This document shows positions 11,877 to 20,950 of a DNA stretch of 64,000 nt, piece by piece. Both the position numbers and the translations under genes were made by a program. The notes under the pieces are model-generated. The model was not told the DNA's origin, ran no database searches, and saw only the letters and a list, made by a program, of their open reading frames with translations. Position 1 is the first letter of the stretch; the number at the start of each line of letters is the position of its first letter. Origin of the DNA: Prauserella salsuginis (GTDB lineage: Bacteria > Actinomycetota > Actinomycetes > Mycobacteriales > Pseudonocardiaceae). Where the stretch lies: NCBI RefSeq assembly GCF_024648885.1, contig NZ_JANBBF010000014.1, positions 124,001 to 188,000 of the forward strand. Direction: 5' to 3'.

Positions 11877-13100
11877 TCAGTGGTCGGCGGCGGCGACCGT
11901 GTAGCCGGCGCGCTGCAGTTCCGCGATGACGTCGTCGCAGTGCTGCGGCCCCCTCGTCTCCAGTTTCAACGCCACCTCGACCTCGCCGATGCCGAGCCTG
12001 CCCGAGATGCGCGAGTGCTCGATGTCGACGATGTTCGCGCCGAGCTCGCTCAGCCGCGTCACCACGCCCGCGAGAGATCCGGGCCGATCCGGCACCCACA
12101 GCCGGACGTAGAGGTACCGCGCCGCGGCGGTCATACCGTGCTGGATGATCTGCATCAGCAGCAGTGGATCGACGTTGCCGCCGGACAGCACGGCCACGAC
12201 CGGCGGTTCGAAAGCACCCTCGTGTTCGAGCAGCGCCGCCACCGGTGCCGCGCCCGCGGGTTCGACGACGAGTTTGCGGCGCTCCAGACAGTTCAGCACT
12301 GCCCGAGACAGCGCCTCCTCGCCGACCGTCACCACGTCGTCCACGAGCGCCGTCACGTGCTCGAACGTCAGCTCCCCCGGCCGTGCCACCGCGATCCCGT
12401 CGGCGAGCGTGTGCGTGCTGTCCAACCCCACCGGAGCGCCCGCCGCCAGCGACGGCGGGAACGCCGCCGCGGCGTCCGCCTGCACCCCGACCAGCCGCAC
12501 CTCGGGCCTGCTCGCCTTGATCGCGCTCGCCACACCGGACACGAGCCCGCCCCCGCCGGTGGACACGAGCACCGTGCCGACGTCCGGCACCTGCTCCAGG
12601 ATCTCCAGTCCGACCGTGCCCTGGCCTGCGATGATGTCGGGGTGGTCGAAGGGGTGGATGAACACCGCACCGGTCCGCTCCGCGAACTCGACCGCGCCCG
12701 CGAACGCCTCCTCGAACGCCGTGCCCACGAGTTGCACGTCCGCGCCGTAGCCCCGCGTGGCGGCGACCTTCGGCAACGGCGCCTTCCGTGACATGAACAC
12801 GGTCGCCTGCGTGCCGACCAGCGACGCGGCCAGCGCGACACCCTGCGCGTGGTTGCCCGCGCTCGCCGCGACCACACCGCGGGCCCGTTCCTCCGACGAG
12901 AGCCCGTGGATCCGCGTATACGCGCCCCGCACCTTGAACGAGCCCGTGCGCTGCAGGTTCTCGCACTTCAGATGGACCGGACCGCCGAACGAGTCGGCGA
13001 ACTCGCGCGCGTGCTCCATCGGCGTCACGCGGACGACACCGCCCAGCAGGTCACGTGCTTGCAGAATGCGGTCAAGGTCGACGAGCCGCGTGGCGGTCAT
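11877..13100 (-). CDS. ilvA: threonine ammonia-lyase (threonine dehydratase)
   Basis: A 407-residue PLP enzyme deaminating threonine to 2-oxobutanoate. The PLP lysine is K56 in SFKVRGAY, the phosphate-binding loop is STGGGGLVSG, and ASAGNHAQG is intact. The C-terminal 75 residues form a single ACT-like domain (LYVRLWVPDRPGSLAGVV) instead of the two of classical biosynthetic IlvA, a pattern found in catabolic or allosterically distinct actinobacterial forms. ATG 13100 is the first homologous start; a longer frame upstream is spurious. It is divergent from the small membrane protein gene, whose start lies 110 bases away. It may serve isoleucine synthesis or feed 2-oxobutanoate metabolism with cbs and metB. 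Confidence 0.92.
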   Translation of the reverse strand: MTATRLVDLDRILQARDLLGGVVRVTPMEHAREFADSFGGPVHLKCENLQRTGSFKVRGAYTRIHGLSSEERARGVVAASAGNHAQGVALAASLVGTQATVFMSRKAPLPKVAATRGYGADVQLVGTAFEEAFAGAVEFAERTGAVFIHPFDHPDIIAGQGTVGLEILEQVPDVGTVLVSTGGGGLVSGVASAIKASRPEVRLVGVQADAAAAFPPSLAAGAPVGLDSTHTLADGIAVARPGELTFEHVTALVDDVVTVGEEALSRAVLNCLERRKLVVEPAGAAPVAALLEHEGAFEPPVVAVLSGGNVDPLLLMQIIQHGMTAAARYLYVRLWVPDRPGSLAGVVTRLSELGANIVDIEHSRISGRLGIGEVEVALKLETRGPQHCDDVIAELQRAGYTVAAADH

Positions 13101-13209
13101 GACTGTGACGACTCTCCCTCCGAGATCGGAGCTTCCGTGTATGTCGCGCGTGAGCATTGGGTACCCTGGAGCCGACCCAGGGGGACGAATCCACGACCGG
13201 AGGATCAGC

Positions 13210-13485
13210 ATGGCACGGCCGTCGGCACCGCGGGACGCACGCTCGCAGGGCCGTGTCACACCGCTGCTCGCCGGCATCGTGTCGGCCATGGCACTGGCCG
13301 GAGCGGCGGTGTTCACAGTGGGTTATGCCTCGTGCGGCGATCAGGGCCAGTACGTGCGCCACGCCGACAACGTGCAGTTCATCGGCGGTTGCGTGGACGG
13401 TGAGGACCTGCCCGCCACCGGTCCCGGCGAGCAGCACGGCCCGGCCGGCGGTAACGACGAGGCGCCCCGCAACTACCGGCCGTAG
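13210..13485 (+). CDS. small exported or membrane-anchored protein
   Basis: A 91-residue protein with a basic N-terminus (RDARSQGR), one hydrophobic helix (LLAGIVSAMALAGAAVFTVGYASC, about 19-42) and a hydrophilic extracytoplasmic tail with two cysteines (YASCGDQ and GGCVDGED) that could form a disulphide. GGAGG lies 6 bases before ATG 13210, which decides the start against longer frames. No family recognised. It stands alone between divergent ilvA and convergent metB. Confidence 0.7.
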   Translation: MARPSAPRDARSQGRVTPLLAGIVSAMALAGAAVFTVGYASCGDQGQYVRHADNVQFIGGCVDGEDLPATGPGEQHGPAGGNDEAPRNYRP

Positions 13486-13554
13486 CCATTACTGCCGCGC
13501 TCGCCCGGGCCACCGCGGCCGACGCCTGCGCCGCACCGACCCGGGCCACCAGTC

Positions 13555-14712
13555 TCAGCCCAGCGCCTGCCGCAGATCATCGACGAGATCCTCGGCGTCC
13601 TCGATCCCCACCGACAGCCGCACCAGCTCGGCCGGCACCTGCAGCAACGACCCCTCGGCCGAGGCGTGCGTCATCCGGCCCGGGTGTTCGATCAGCGATT
13701 CCACCCCGCCCAGCGACTCGGCAAGGATGAAGACGTTCGTGCCCGCGGCAGCCTTCAGCGCGGCCTGCTCCCCGTCGACGTGGTCGAACGCGACCATCCC
13801 GCCGAACCGCCGCATCTGCTTGGCCGCGACGTCGTGTCCGGGGTGTTCGGCGAGGCCCGGGTAGTACACCCGCGAGACCTTCGGGTGGCTCTGCAGCATC
13901 GCCGCGATGCGCTCGGCGTTGTCGCAATGCCGTTCCATACGCACCGACAGCGTCTTCAGGCCGCGCAGCGTCAGCCACGCGTCGAACGCCCCCGGCACGG
14001 CTCCGGCCGAGTTGCGCAGGAAGAACAGCTGCTCCCGCAGGTCGTCGTCGCCGGTCACGACCGCGCCGCCGACCACATCCGAGTGACCGCCGAGGTACTT
14101 CGTCGTGGAGTGCACGACGACGTCGGCCCCCAGGTCGAGCGGCGTCTGCAGGTACGGCGTCGCGAACGTGTTGTCGACGACCAGCTTCGCCCCGCCCTCG
14201 TGCGCGATCCCGGCGAGCGCGGTGATGTCGGAGATGCCCAGCAGCGGGTTGGTGGGCGACTCGCACCAGATCAGCTTCGTCTCCGGGCGCATTGCAGCGC
14301 GCACCTCGTCCACATCGGACAGGTGAGCCACGCTGTAGGTGACGCCCCAGCCGGTGAGGACCTTGTCGATGAGACGGAACGTGCCGCCGTAGACGTCGTT
14401 GCCGAGCACCAGGTGGTCACCGGGCCGCAGCGTGGTGCGCAGCACGGCGTCGCTGGCGGCCATGCCCGAACCGAATGCCAGCGCGTGGCGGCCGTTCTCC
14501 AGCGCGGCGAGCGCCTCCTCGAGGGCGGTGCGCGTGGGGTTGGCGGTGCGCGAGTACTCGTAGTCGCCTTCCCTGGTGCCGCCTACACCGTCCTGGGCGT
14601 ACGTGGAGGTCTGGTAGATCGGCACGATGACCGACCCGGTTCGCGGGTCGGGCTTCTGACCGGTGTGGATGGCGCGGGTGGAGAAGCCGGTGTCGGCGGA
14701 TTCGTGGGACAT
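13555..14712 (-). CDS. metB: cystathionine gamma-synthase / gamma-lyase family enzyme
   Basis: A 385-residue Cys/Met-metabolism PLP enzyme. The PLP lysine is K205 in STTKYLGGHSD; YSRTANPTR, SGMAA, and NPLLGISDI are family landmarks. By position (same order as M. tuberculosis Rv1077 cbs, Rv1078 pra, Rv1079 metB) it is MetB, joining O-acyl homoserine and cysteine into cystathionine, with possible gamma-lyase activity. Together with Cbs upstream it forms a transsulfuration pair in both directions. ATG 14712 has the family N-terminus (ADTGFSTRAIHTGQ). Confidence 0.92.
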   Translation of the reverse strand: MSHESADTGFSTRAIHTGQKPDPRTGSVIVPIYQTSTYAQDGVGGTREGDYEYSRTANPTRTALEEALAALENGRHALAFGSGMAASDAVLRTTLRPGDHLVLGNDVYGGTFRLIDKVLTGWGVTYSVAHLSDVDEVRAAMRPETKLIWCESPTNPLLGISDITALAGIAHEGGAKLVVDNTFATPYLQTPLDLGADVVVHSTTKYLGGHSDVVGGAVVTGDDDLREQLFFLRNSAGAVPGAFDAWLTLRGLKTLSVRMERHCDNAERIAAMLQSHPKVSRVYYPGLAEHPGHDVAAKQMRRFGGMVAFDHVDGEQAALKAAAGTNVFILAESLGGVESLIEHPGRMTHASAEGSLLQVPAELVRLSVGIEDAEDLVDDLRQALG

Positions 14713-14764
14713 GTGCCCACCCTATTGCGGCCACGCGCGTCGGACACCCCGACACGGGAAATGC

Positions 14765-14797
14765 CGACGCCCCGGCCGCTCGAGCGACCGGGGCGTC
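14765..14797 (-). terminator. hairpin downstream of the second pra-like gene
   Basis: CGACGCCCCGG and CCGGGGCGTCG are perfect 11-base arms around CCGCTCGAGCGA. It lies about 25 bases past the stop of the minus-strand gene ending at 14821 and upstream of metB, so metB probably has its own promoter. Confidence 0.75.
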
Positions 14798-14820
14798 GTG
14801 GTGCGTTCTTGTTCAGCGCC

Positions 14821-15723
14821 TCACCACTGCGGCGGCGGGCCCTGCGGCGGCTGGCCCTGCGGCGGCGGACCACCGTAACCACCGGGCTGACCCGGCTGCT
14901 GCGGCGGCTGACCGGGAGCACCGAAGCCGCCGGGCGGTCCGGGCTGCCCCGGCGGTCCGAAGCCACCCGGTGACCCTGGAGCACCGGCACCGGCACCGGG
15001 CTTCGGACCGACGCCGAGCATCCGAGCCGTGCCGTGCATCGAACCGAGAAGTCCCGCCAGAGTGATCAGGATCCCGAAGATCAGGGTGAGCACAACGCGC
15101 GTCACATTGCCGGCCTCGTCGAGGAACATGATCGAGAACCCCAGCATCACGACGCCACCAGCCGCAGCGATGATCGGCACGTTCCTACGTAGCGGCGTGG
15201 CTAACTTGTCGTTGAACGCCCACAATGCACCGGCGGCGACGGCGAGGAGGCCGGAAAACAGCAACATGACGACGTAGAACGTGAGCGTCGCGGCCGTGCT
15301 TTCAGCCTGTTCCCGCGCGTCCTCGGCGTCCTCCTGGAGATTGCGCAGCTGATCACAGGTCGCATGGCCCTCGCCAAGCTGCTGGACGCATTGCTCGTAG
15401 GTCATGTCTGCCTGCCCCGAGGCCTCCGGCACGTCAGGGGCGCTTCCGATGTCCACCCAGAGCGTGATCGAAAGGATCAAAGTCACGAGACCGAGGAGCC
15501 CGACAACGCCTCCGGTGATCCACCCGCCGACGTTCGAGTTGCCGCCGCCGGGACCCGAATGGCCGGGTCGTGGCCCACCGAAGCCGCCGGGTTGTCCGGC
15601 AGCCGCCCCGCCGGGTACGCCGACCCCTGGTTGCTGCGGCAGACCGAAGCCCTGCGGTGCGCCGGGACCGTGGGGCGGCGGTCCCGGCCAGGCCGGCTGG
15701 TTCGGCGGTTGTGGCGCACTCAT
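14821..15723 (-). CDS. Pra-like Pro/Gly/Gln-rich membrane protein, copy B
   Basis: A 300-residue protein: N-terminal Pro/Gly-rich region (1-65), then about four hydrophobic helices (GWITGGVVGLLGLVTLILSIT; LTFYVVMLLFSGLLAVAAGALW; VPIIAAAGGVVMLGFSIMFL; VVLTLIFGILITLAGLLG) with an acidic loop carrying two cysteines (about 105-140), then a Pro/Gly/Gln tail ending PPPQW. The position between cbs and metB is that of proline-rich antigen Pra (Rv1078). It is paralogous to the gene just upstream, with closely matching 3' ends. Function unknown; low-complexity flanks may lie in the cytoplasm or wall. Confidence 0.78.
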   Translation of the reverse strand: MSAPQPPNQPAWPGPPPHGPGAPQGFGLPQQPGVGVPGGAAAGQPGGFGGPRPGHSGPGGGNSNVGGWITGGVVGLLGLVTLILSITLWVDIGSAPDVPEASGQADMTYEQCVQQLGEGHATCDQLRNLQEDAEDAREQAESTAATLTFYVVMLLFSGLLAVAAGALWAFNDKLATPLRRNVPIIAAAGGVVMLGFSIMFLDEAGNVTRVVLTLIFGILITLAGLLGSMHGTARMLGVGPKPGAGAGAPGSPGGFGPPGQPGPPGGFGAPGQPPQQPGQPGGYGGPPPQGQPPQGPPPQW

Positions 15724-15789
15724 GCGTCCGTGAACCCTTTCACCAACGATCGGTCCGTACCCGGCGGATGAGCGCTACTGATCAGCGCC

Positions 15790-17232
15790 TCACCACTGCG
15801 GCGGCTGGCCCTGCGGCGGCTGGCCGGGAGGCGGCCCCTGCGGCGGCGGACCACCGTAACCACCGGGCTGACCCGGCTGCTGCGGCGGCTGACCGGGAGC
15901 ACCGAAACCGCCCGACTGCGGGTTGGACCCACCGGGCTGACCGAAGCCGCCCGACTGCGGGTTGGGGCCGCCAGGCTGGGCGAACCCACCGGACGGCGGA
16001 CCGTAACCACCGGGCTGGCCCGGCTGCTGCGGCGGCTGACCGAACCCGCCGGGCTGGCCGTGCGGCGGCTGGCCGAAACCACCGGCCTGGCCGCCGAAGC
16101 CACCCGGACCACCAGGGCCTCCCTGACCGGTGTTGCCGAGTCCGACGAACTGCGCCGACTGCGGGATGAGCCCGACAACCCCGACTGCGACCACCAGCAA
16201 GCCGAAGATCAACTCGAACACGATCCGCGTCGACGATCCAGCACCCTCGGCCAGGAACAAAATGGCGAACAGCAGGAGCAAGAACCCGCCGGCCGCCTCG
16301 GCGATCGGAGCGATCTTCTTGAGCATCGGGTTCATCATCGCCATGGCATGCATCGCACCGCCTGCCAACGCCCCAAGGCCACCCAGCAACAACATCCAGC
16401 AGTAGAACGTGATGTAGCCGACGTAACCGGCAAGCTCGGACAACAACGTGATCGCCATGATCGTGCCGATGAGACCGAGAAGCGCGACCGCACCGCCGGC
16501 GATCCACGCGAACAGCTGCGGATTACCGCCACCCTGCTGGCCGCCGAAGCCGGGCTGGCTGCCGAACTGGCCGGGAGGCGGTCCGCCGAAGCCGCCCGGC
16601 TGACCGGGAGGCGGGCCGTAGCCCTGAGGCGGCTGGCCGAAACCACCCTGCGGTGGCTGGCCGGGAGCGCCGAAGCCCTGCTGCCCCTGCGAGGGGTCGA
16701 AGCCGCCGGGCTGGCCCGGTGCACCGAACCCCTGCTGACCCTGCGACGGGTCGAAGCCGCCGCCGGGCTGGCCCGGTGCGCCGAAGCCCTGCTGGCCCTG
16801 CGAGGGGTCGTACCCCTGCTGGCCCTGCGGAGCGCCGTAGCCCTGGGGGTTCACCGCAGCGGGGTTGTCCGCCGCACTCGGCGGCGGGGCGTACGGAATC
16901 GACGCCTGCGGCTGCATGTCGGGCGACACCAGCTGCGTCGACTCGGAGCCGCCCTGGGGTGGCTGCTGACCGGGCTGCGCAGGCTGGACGACCTGGGTCG
17001 CCTCCCCGCCCTGGTCGGCGGGCTGCTGCGGCGGCTGGGCCGCGTTGCCTGCCTGATCGGCGGGCTGCTGCGGCGCCTGGCCACCCTGATCCGACTGGCC
17101 GGGCTGTACGACCTGCGTCGGCTCGGCCGACTCGAACGGGCCGTCCTGGGCAGGCTGGGAACCACTCGGCTGCCCCTGCGGCGGCTGCTGCTCGCCACCC
17201 CCGGGCTGGTTCGGTGGCTGCGGAGCACTCAT
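15790..17232 (-). CDS. Pra-like Pro/Gly/Gln-rich membrane protein, copy A
   Basis: A 480-residue paralogue of the next gene. A long N-terminal disordered region (1-245) contains three tandem copies of a module PSQGQQGFGAPGQPGGFD (about 137-195). Four hydrophobic helices follow (about 247-375; LFAWIAGGAVALLGLIG, YITFYCWMLLLGGLGALAGG, GGFLLLLFAILFLAEG, FELIFGLLVVAVGVVGLI). A Pro/Gly/Gln C-terminal tail ends PPQW. Both copies begin MSAPQPPNQP. The encoded tail repeats are also DNA repeats. No ligand or catalytic motif is visible. Probably co-transcribed with copy B (66-base gap). Confidence 0.78.
   Translation of the reverse strand: MSAPQPPNQPGGGEQQPPQGQPSGSQPAQDGPFESAEPTQVVQPGQSDQGGQAPQQPADQAGNAAQPPQQPADQGGEATQVVQPAQPGQQPPQGGSESTQLVSPDMQPQASIPYAPPPSAADNPAAVNPQGYGAPQGQQGYDPSQGQQGFGAPGQPGGGFDPSQGQQGFGAPGQPGGFDPSQGQQGFGAPGQPPQGGFGQPPQGYGPPPGQPGGFGGPPPGQFGSQPGFGGQQGGGNPQLFAWIAGGAVALLGLIGTIMAITLLSELAGYVGYITFYCWMLLLGGLGALAGGAMHAMAMMNPMLKKIAPIAEAAGGFLLLLFAILFLAEGAGSSTRIVFELIFGLLVVAVGVVGLIPQSAQFVGLGNTGQGGPGGPGGFGGQAGGFGQPPHGQPGGFGQPPQQPGQPGGYGPPSGGFAQPGGPNPQSGGFGQPGGSNPQSGGFGAPGQPPQQPGQPGGYGGPPPQGPPPGQPPQGQPPQW
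16670..16820. repeat. in-gene tandem repeats of about 57-60 bases
   Basis: The segment encoding PSQGQQGFGAPGQPGG is repeated three times in a row on the minus strand, with one extra Gly codon in one copy and a shorter GQQGYDPSQGQQ variant at the start. The near-identity of the copies shows recent slippage or unequal exchange. Confidence 0.8.
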
Positions 17233-17349
17233 GTGGGCTTGAACCCCCTTGACGAGGACCTTCTGTCTCTAGCTCGAGCACACGCTAGCGGATACACCTA
17301 ATCGTGACCCGGAACGCCCCGCTGGGCAGCGTGCGAAAACGAGCTGTAG

Positions 17350-18723
17350 TCACTCGCGTCCGGAGATGAACGCCAGCAGGTCCTGCCGGGTGACGACGCC
17401 TGCGGGCTTGCCACCCTCCAGCACCAGCGCACCATCGGCCGAGGTCAACGCGTTGATGGCGGCGGTGATCGACATCCCGGCGCCGATCGTGGGCAGCGGC
17501 GGGGACATGTGGGTCTGCAACATGTCGGCGAGCGCGACCTCGCCGCCGAACAGTTTGTCGAGCAGATCACGTTCGTTCACGGCGCCGACGACCTCCGCGG
17601 CCATCACGGGCGGCTCGGCGCTGACGACCGGCATCTGGCTCACGCCGAACTCGCGCATGATCGCCACGGCCTCGGTCACGGTCTCGTGGGGGTGAGTGTG
17701 GACGAGGTCCGGCAGCGTGCCGTCCTTGCGCCGCAGCACGTCGCCGACGGTTGCGTCCGTCGAGTCGGGCGGCAGGAACCCGTACGCCCCCATCCACGAG
17801 TCGTTGAAGACCTTGCCGAGGTAGCCGCGGCCACCGTCGGGCAACAACACGACGATGACGTCGTCGGGGTCGCACCGCTTGGCCAGTTCCACCGCGGCCG
17901 CCACGGCCATGCCGCACGAGCCGCCGACGAGCAGCCCCTCCTCCGCGGCGAGGCGGCGGGTCATGATGAACGAATCGGCGTCGGAGATCGCGATGATCTC
18001 GTCGGCGATGTCGCGGTCGTAGGTCTCCGGCCAGAAGTCCTCGCCGACGCCTTCGACGAGATACGGCCGACCGGCGCCACCCGAGTACACCGAACCCTCC
18101 GGGTCGGCGCCGACGACCTTGACCGCGCCCTCGGAAGCGTCCTTGAGGTAACGACCGGTGCCGGAGATCGTGCCGCCGGTGCCCACGCCCGCGACGAAGT
18201 GAGTGATCTTGCCTTCGGTCTGCCGCCACAGTTCGGGGCCGGTCGAGTGGTAGTGGCTCTCGGGGTTGCTCGGGTTGGCGTACTGGTTGGGCTTCCACGC
18301 GCCGTCGATCTCGGTGACGAGCCGGTCGGAGACGCTGTAGTACGACTCGGGGTGCTCGGGCGGCACGGCGGTGGGGCAGACGACGACCCGCGCGCCGTAG
18401 GCCTCGAGAACGTTGCGCTTGTCCTCGCTGACCTTGTCCGGGCAGACGAACACGCAGTGGTACCCCTTGCGCTGCGCGACCATCGCGAGGCCGATGCCGG
18501 TGTTGCCGGACGTCGGTTCGACGATCGTGCCGCCCGGTTTGAGCTCCCCGGACGCCTCGGCGGCCTCGACCATCCGCAGCGCGATGCGGTCCTTGACGCT
18601 GCCACCGGGGTTGACGTACTCGACCTTGGCGAGCACGAGGGGGCCTGCTCCGTCGGTCACGGAGTTCAGCTTGACCAACGGGGTGTCTCCCACGAGGTCG
18701 ATGACGTGTTCGGCGTAATCCAT
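17350..18723 (-). CDS. cbs: cystathionine beta-synthase
   Basis: A 457-residue PLP enzyme condensing serine and homocysteine to cystathionine. The catalytic core (1-320) has the PLP lysine K44 in PGGSVKDR, the SGNTG loop at about 72-76, GTGGTISGTGRYLK and SCGMAV. Two CBS domains (about 335-457) follow, with DVLRRK and VVTRQDLLAFIS, as in the mycobacterial and eukaryotic enzymes. ATG 18723 is the homologous start; the frame continues upstream with no similarity. It begins a probable cbs-pra-pra transcription unit and is divergent from the exported metallophosphatase. Confidence 0.95.
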   Translation of the reverse strand: MDYAEHVIDLVGDTPLVKLNSVTDGAGPLVLAKVEYVNPGGSVKDRIALRMVEAAEASGELKPGGTIVEPTSGNTGIGLAMVAQRKGYHCVFVCPDKVSEDKRNVLEAYGARVVVCPTAVPPEHPESYYSVSDRLVTEIDGAWKPNQYANPSNPESHYHSTGPELWRQTEGKITHFVAGVGTGGTISGTGRYLKDASEGAVKVVGADPEGSVYSGGAGRPYLVEGVGEDFWPETYDRDIADEIIAISDADSFIMTRRLAAEEGLLVGGSCGMAVAAAVELAKRCDPDDVIVVLLPDGGRGYLGKVFNDSWMGAYGFLPPDSTDATVGDVLRRKDGTLPDLVHTHPHETVTEAVAIMREFGVSQMPVVSAEPPVMAAEVVGAVNERDLLDKLFGGEVALADMLQTHMSPPLPTIGAGMSITAAINALTSADGALVLEGGKPAGVVTRQDLLAFISGRE

Positions 18724-18772
18724 GCCGCCAGAGTAATCAGCCGATGACCGTTGCACATCGTTAGTCGGGGTT

Positions 18773-18797
18773 CTTTTCGATTTCATTGTCCGAAAAG
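18773..18797. promoter_or_regulatory. inverted repeat in the divergent cbs/metallophosphatase promoter
   Basis: CTTTTCG and CGAAAAG form a 7-base inverted repeat around 11 bases in the AT-richest part of the 134-base divergent region. It could be an operator. No PHO box was found. Confidence 0.35.
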
Positions 18798-18857
18798 GAC
18801 CACTGTGATTAGCTCACGGCGTTTCGACCGTCACGTCCGTAACAAGGAGTCCCCGCC

Positions 18858-20735
18858 GTGAAAGCCCTGCCGAGACGGCACAAGCGGGTGGCGCGAGCTG
18901 CCACCGCCACCGCCCTCGCGAGCGCGTTGCTGGCGACGTCCGGTGGCGTCGCCGGAGCCGCACCGAACGCGAAGGCGTTCGGCTTCTTCGACGACGCCCC
19001 CGTGTTCACCCTCAACGTCCTGTTCACCAACGACATGGAATCCGCGCTGCTCGGTGTGCCCGGCGACGGCACCGACGAGGGTGAGATCGTCGACGGCGGA
19101 CAGAACCCCTACGGCAGCCCGTCGCGCATGGCCACGGTGATGGACGACCTGCGCAAGGACGTTGTCACGGGCTGGCCGAAGCCGGGCCAGGCGTTGTGGC
19201 GGGGCGAGGTCTCGATATCCGGCGGCGACAACTTCCTGGCCGGCCCCGAGTTCTCGGCCAGCCAGCAGGACGGTGCCCCGTTCTACGACGCCCGCGCGGT
19301 CGAGGAGATCGGTTTCGACGCGACCACGATCGGCAACCACGAGTTCGACTTCGGACCGGAAGTATTCGCCGACTTCATCTCCGCGTTCGACGGTTCACTG
19401 GATTTCGTGAGCGCGAACGTCGACGTCTCCGGTGAGCCGACGCTCGACGCGCACGCCAAGGACGGCACGATCCTCAAGAGCAAGGTGCTGCATTCGCGGG
19501 GCCAGCGCATCGGCATGATCGGCCTGACGACGCCGGAACTGCCGTCGCTGTCGAGCCCGAGGAACGTCGAGGTCGACCCCCGGATGGCGAAGCTGACGAA
19601 CGCGCTCGCCTCCGACTTCGCCGACCGTGGTATCGACAAGGTGCTGCTCGTCTCGCACCTGCAGGACATCGACAACGAGCTCGAACTGGTGCCGCAGCTG
19701 AAGGGCGTGGACGCGGTCGTCGGCGCGGGCGGCGGTGAGATCCTCGCCGGCGACGACGACCGGCTCATCCCCGGTGACGAGGCCGAGCGGGGCTTCCCGC
19801 TGTACGCCGACGACGCGAACGGCAACAGCGTGCCCGTCGTCACCACGACCGGCGACTACAAGTACGTCGGCAGGCTGGTGCTGAACTTCAACTGGCGCGG
19901 CGAGGTCGTCGGCGTCGACGACGCCGAGTCGGGCCCGGTGCGCGTGTCCGGCGTCGGCCCCGACGCGGTCCGCGGCGACGAGAAGGTCCGTTCCGAGGTG
20001 GAGGAGCCGGTCGCACAACACCTGGAGGAACTGGCCGACACCACCGTGGCGACCAGCGAGGTGCCGCTGAACGGCGTCCGGAACGACGTGCGCTCGAAGG
20101 AGACGAACCTCGGCAACCTCGTCGCCGACAGCCTGCGCTGGACGGGCGAACAGCAGGCCGAGGAGTACGGCGTGACGCCACCGCAGGTCGGTATCCAGAA
20201 CGGCGGCGGTATCCGCAACGACTCGACGCTGCCCGCGGGTGATGTCAGTGCGCTGGACACCTACGACGTCGCACCGTTCTCCAACTTCGTCGCGGTCGTG
20301 CCCGAGGTGCCGCGGGAGGTGTTCCGCCAGCTGCTCGAGCGCGGCGTGGCGGCCTCGCCCGACGCTTCCGGCGCGTTCATGCAGGTCTCGGGCGTGAAGT
20401 TCACCTACGACCCGAACGCCAAGGCCCAGGTCGTCGACGAGAACAGCGGCGAGGTGCTGGAGCCGGGCGAGCGGGTGCAGAACGTGACGCTCGACGACGG
20501 CACCGTGGTGGTCGAGAACGGCCAGGTCGTGGAGGGTGCGCCGATCTCGGTCGCCACCAACGACTTCTCGGCCCGTGGCGGCGACGGCTACCCGTTCGGC
20601 GACCTGGACTTCACCTCGGTCGGCACCACCTACCAGCAGGCCGTCGAGGGCTACGCCAGTGAGGGCCTGAACGGTTCCGTCACCGCCGAGCAGTACCCGG
20701 AGGGCGGCAACGGCCGCATCACCACAACCGGTTGA
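18858..20735 (+). CDS. exported 5'-nucleotidase/metallophosphatase-like protein
   Basis: A 625-residue secreted protein. The signal peptide (basic KRVARAATATALASALLATSGGVAGAAP) ends near 35. The calcineurin-like domain keeps D59 (TNDMES), D124 (GGDNF), N160-H161 (GNHEFDFG) and H267 (SHLQD). The first motif lacks the usual second His (E61) and the usual GHxQ/GHTH site is GGGE (291-294). The C-terminal substrate domain has NGGGIRNDS and FSARGGDGYPF. GTG 18858 has AGGAG 8 bases upstream. It probably hydrolyses nucleotides or other phosphoesters outside the cell, but the changed ligands place it in an atypical subfamily. Confidence 0.82.
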   Translation: MKALPRRHKRVARAATATALASALLATSGGVAGAAPNAKAFGFFDDAPVFTLNVLFTNDMESALLGVPGDGTDEGEIVDGGQNPYGSPSRMATVMDDLRKDVVTGWPKPGQALWRGEVSISGGDNFLAGPEFSASQQDGAPFYDARAVEEIGFDATTIGNHEFDFGPEVFADFISAFDGSLDFVSANVDVSGEPTLDAHAKDGTILKSKVLHSRGQRIGMIGLTTPELPSLSSPRNVEVDPRMAKLTNALASDFADRGIDKVLLVSHLQDIDNELELVPQLKGVDAVVGAGGGEILAGDDDRLIPGDEAERGFPLYADDANGNSVPVVTTTGDYKYVGRLVLNFNWRGEVVGVDDAESGPVRVSGVGPDAVRGDEKVRSEVEEPVAQHLEELADTTVATSEVPLNGVRNDVRSKETNLGNLVADSLRWTGEQQAEEYGVTPPQVGIQNGGGIRNDSTLPAGDVSALDTYDVAPFSNFVAVVPEVPREVFRQLLERGVAASPDASGAFMQVSGVKFTYDPNAKAQVVDENSGEVLEPGERVQNVTLDDGTVVVENGQVVEGAPISVATNDFSARGGDGYPFGDLDFTSVGTTYQQAVEGYASEGLNGSVTAEQYPEGGNGRITTTG

Positions 20736-20749
20736 TGAGCCACGGAGCG

Positions 20750-20775
20750 GCGCGGGGAGCCTGCGGGCTTCCCGC
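20750..20775 (+). terminator. hairpin after the metallophosphatase gene
   Basis: GGGGAGCC and GGGCTTCCC can pair (one G-T) about 15-20 bases past the stop. The remaining 175 bases to 20950 show nothing recognisable. Confidence 0.4.
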
Positions 20776-20950
20776 GTCGCCCCGCCATCACCAAACCACG
20801 GATCGACGCCGGAAGTCCGCCTGCCACGACCGCGCGCCCCGCCGGCTCACCACCACAAGCGGCGCCGACGCCCCGCCCGGCATGCTGCCCATGACACGCA
20901 TCGGTCCTCTCCTTTCCGGTGTCGAAGGCCTTGCTCGCGGACTGTGTTCA

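Noticed and set aside
17233-17349. SAM-type riboswitch for cbs/metB
   Set aside because: The leaders are short and I see none of the conserved helices; methionine genes in actinobacteria are often not riboswitch-controlled.
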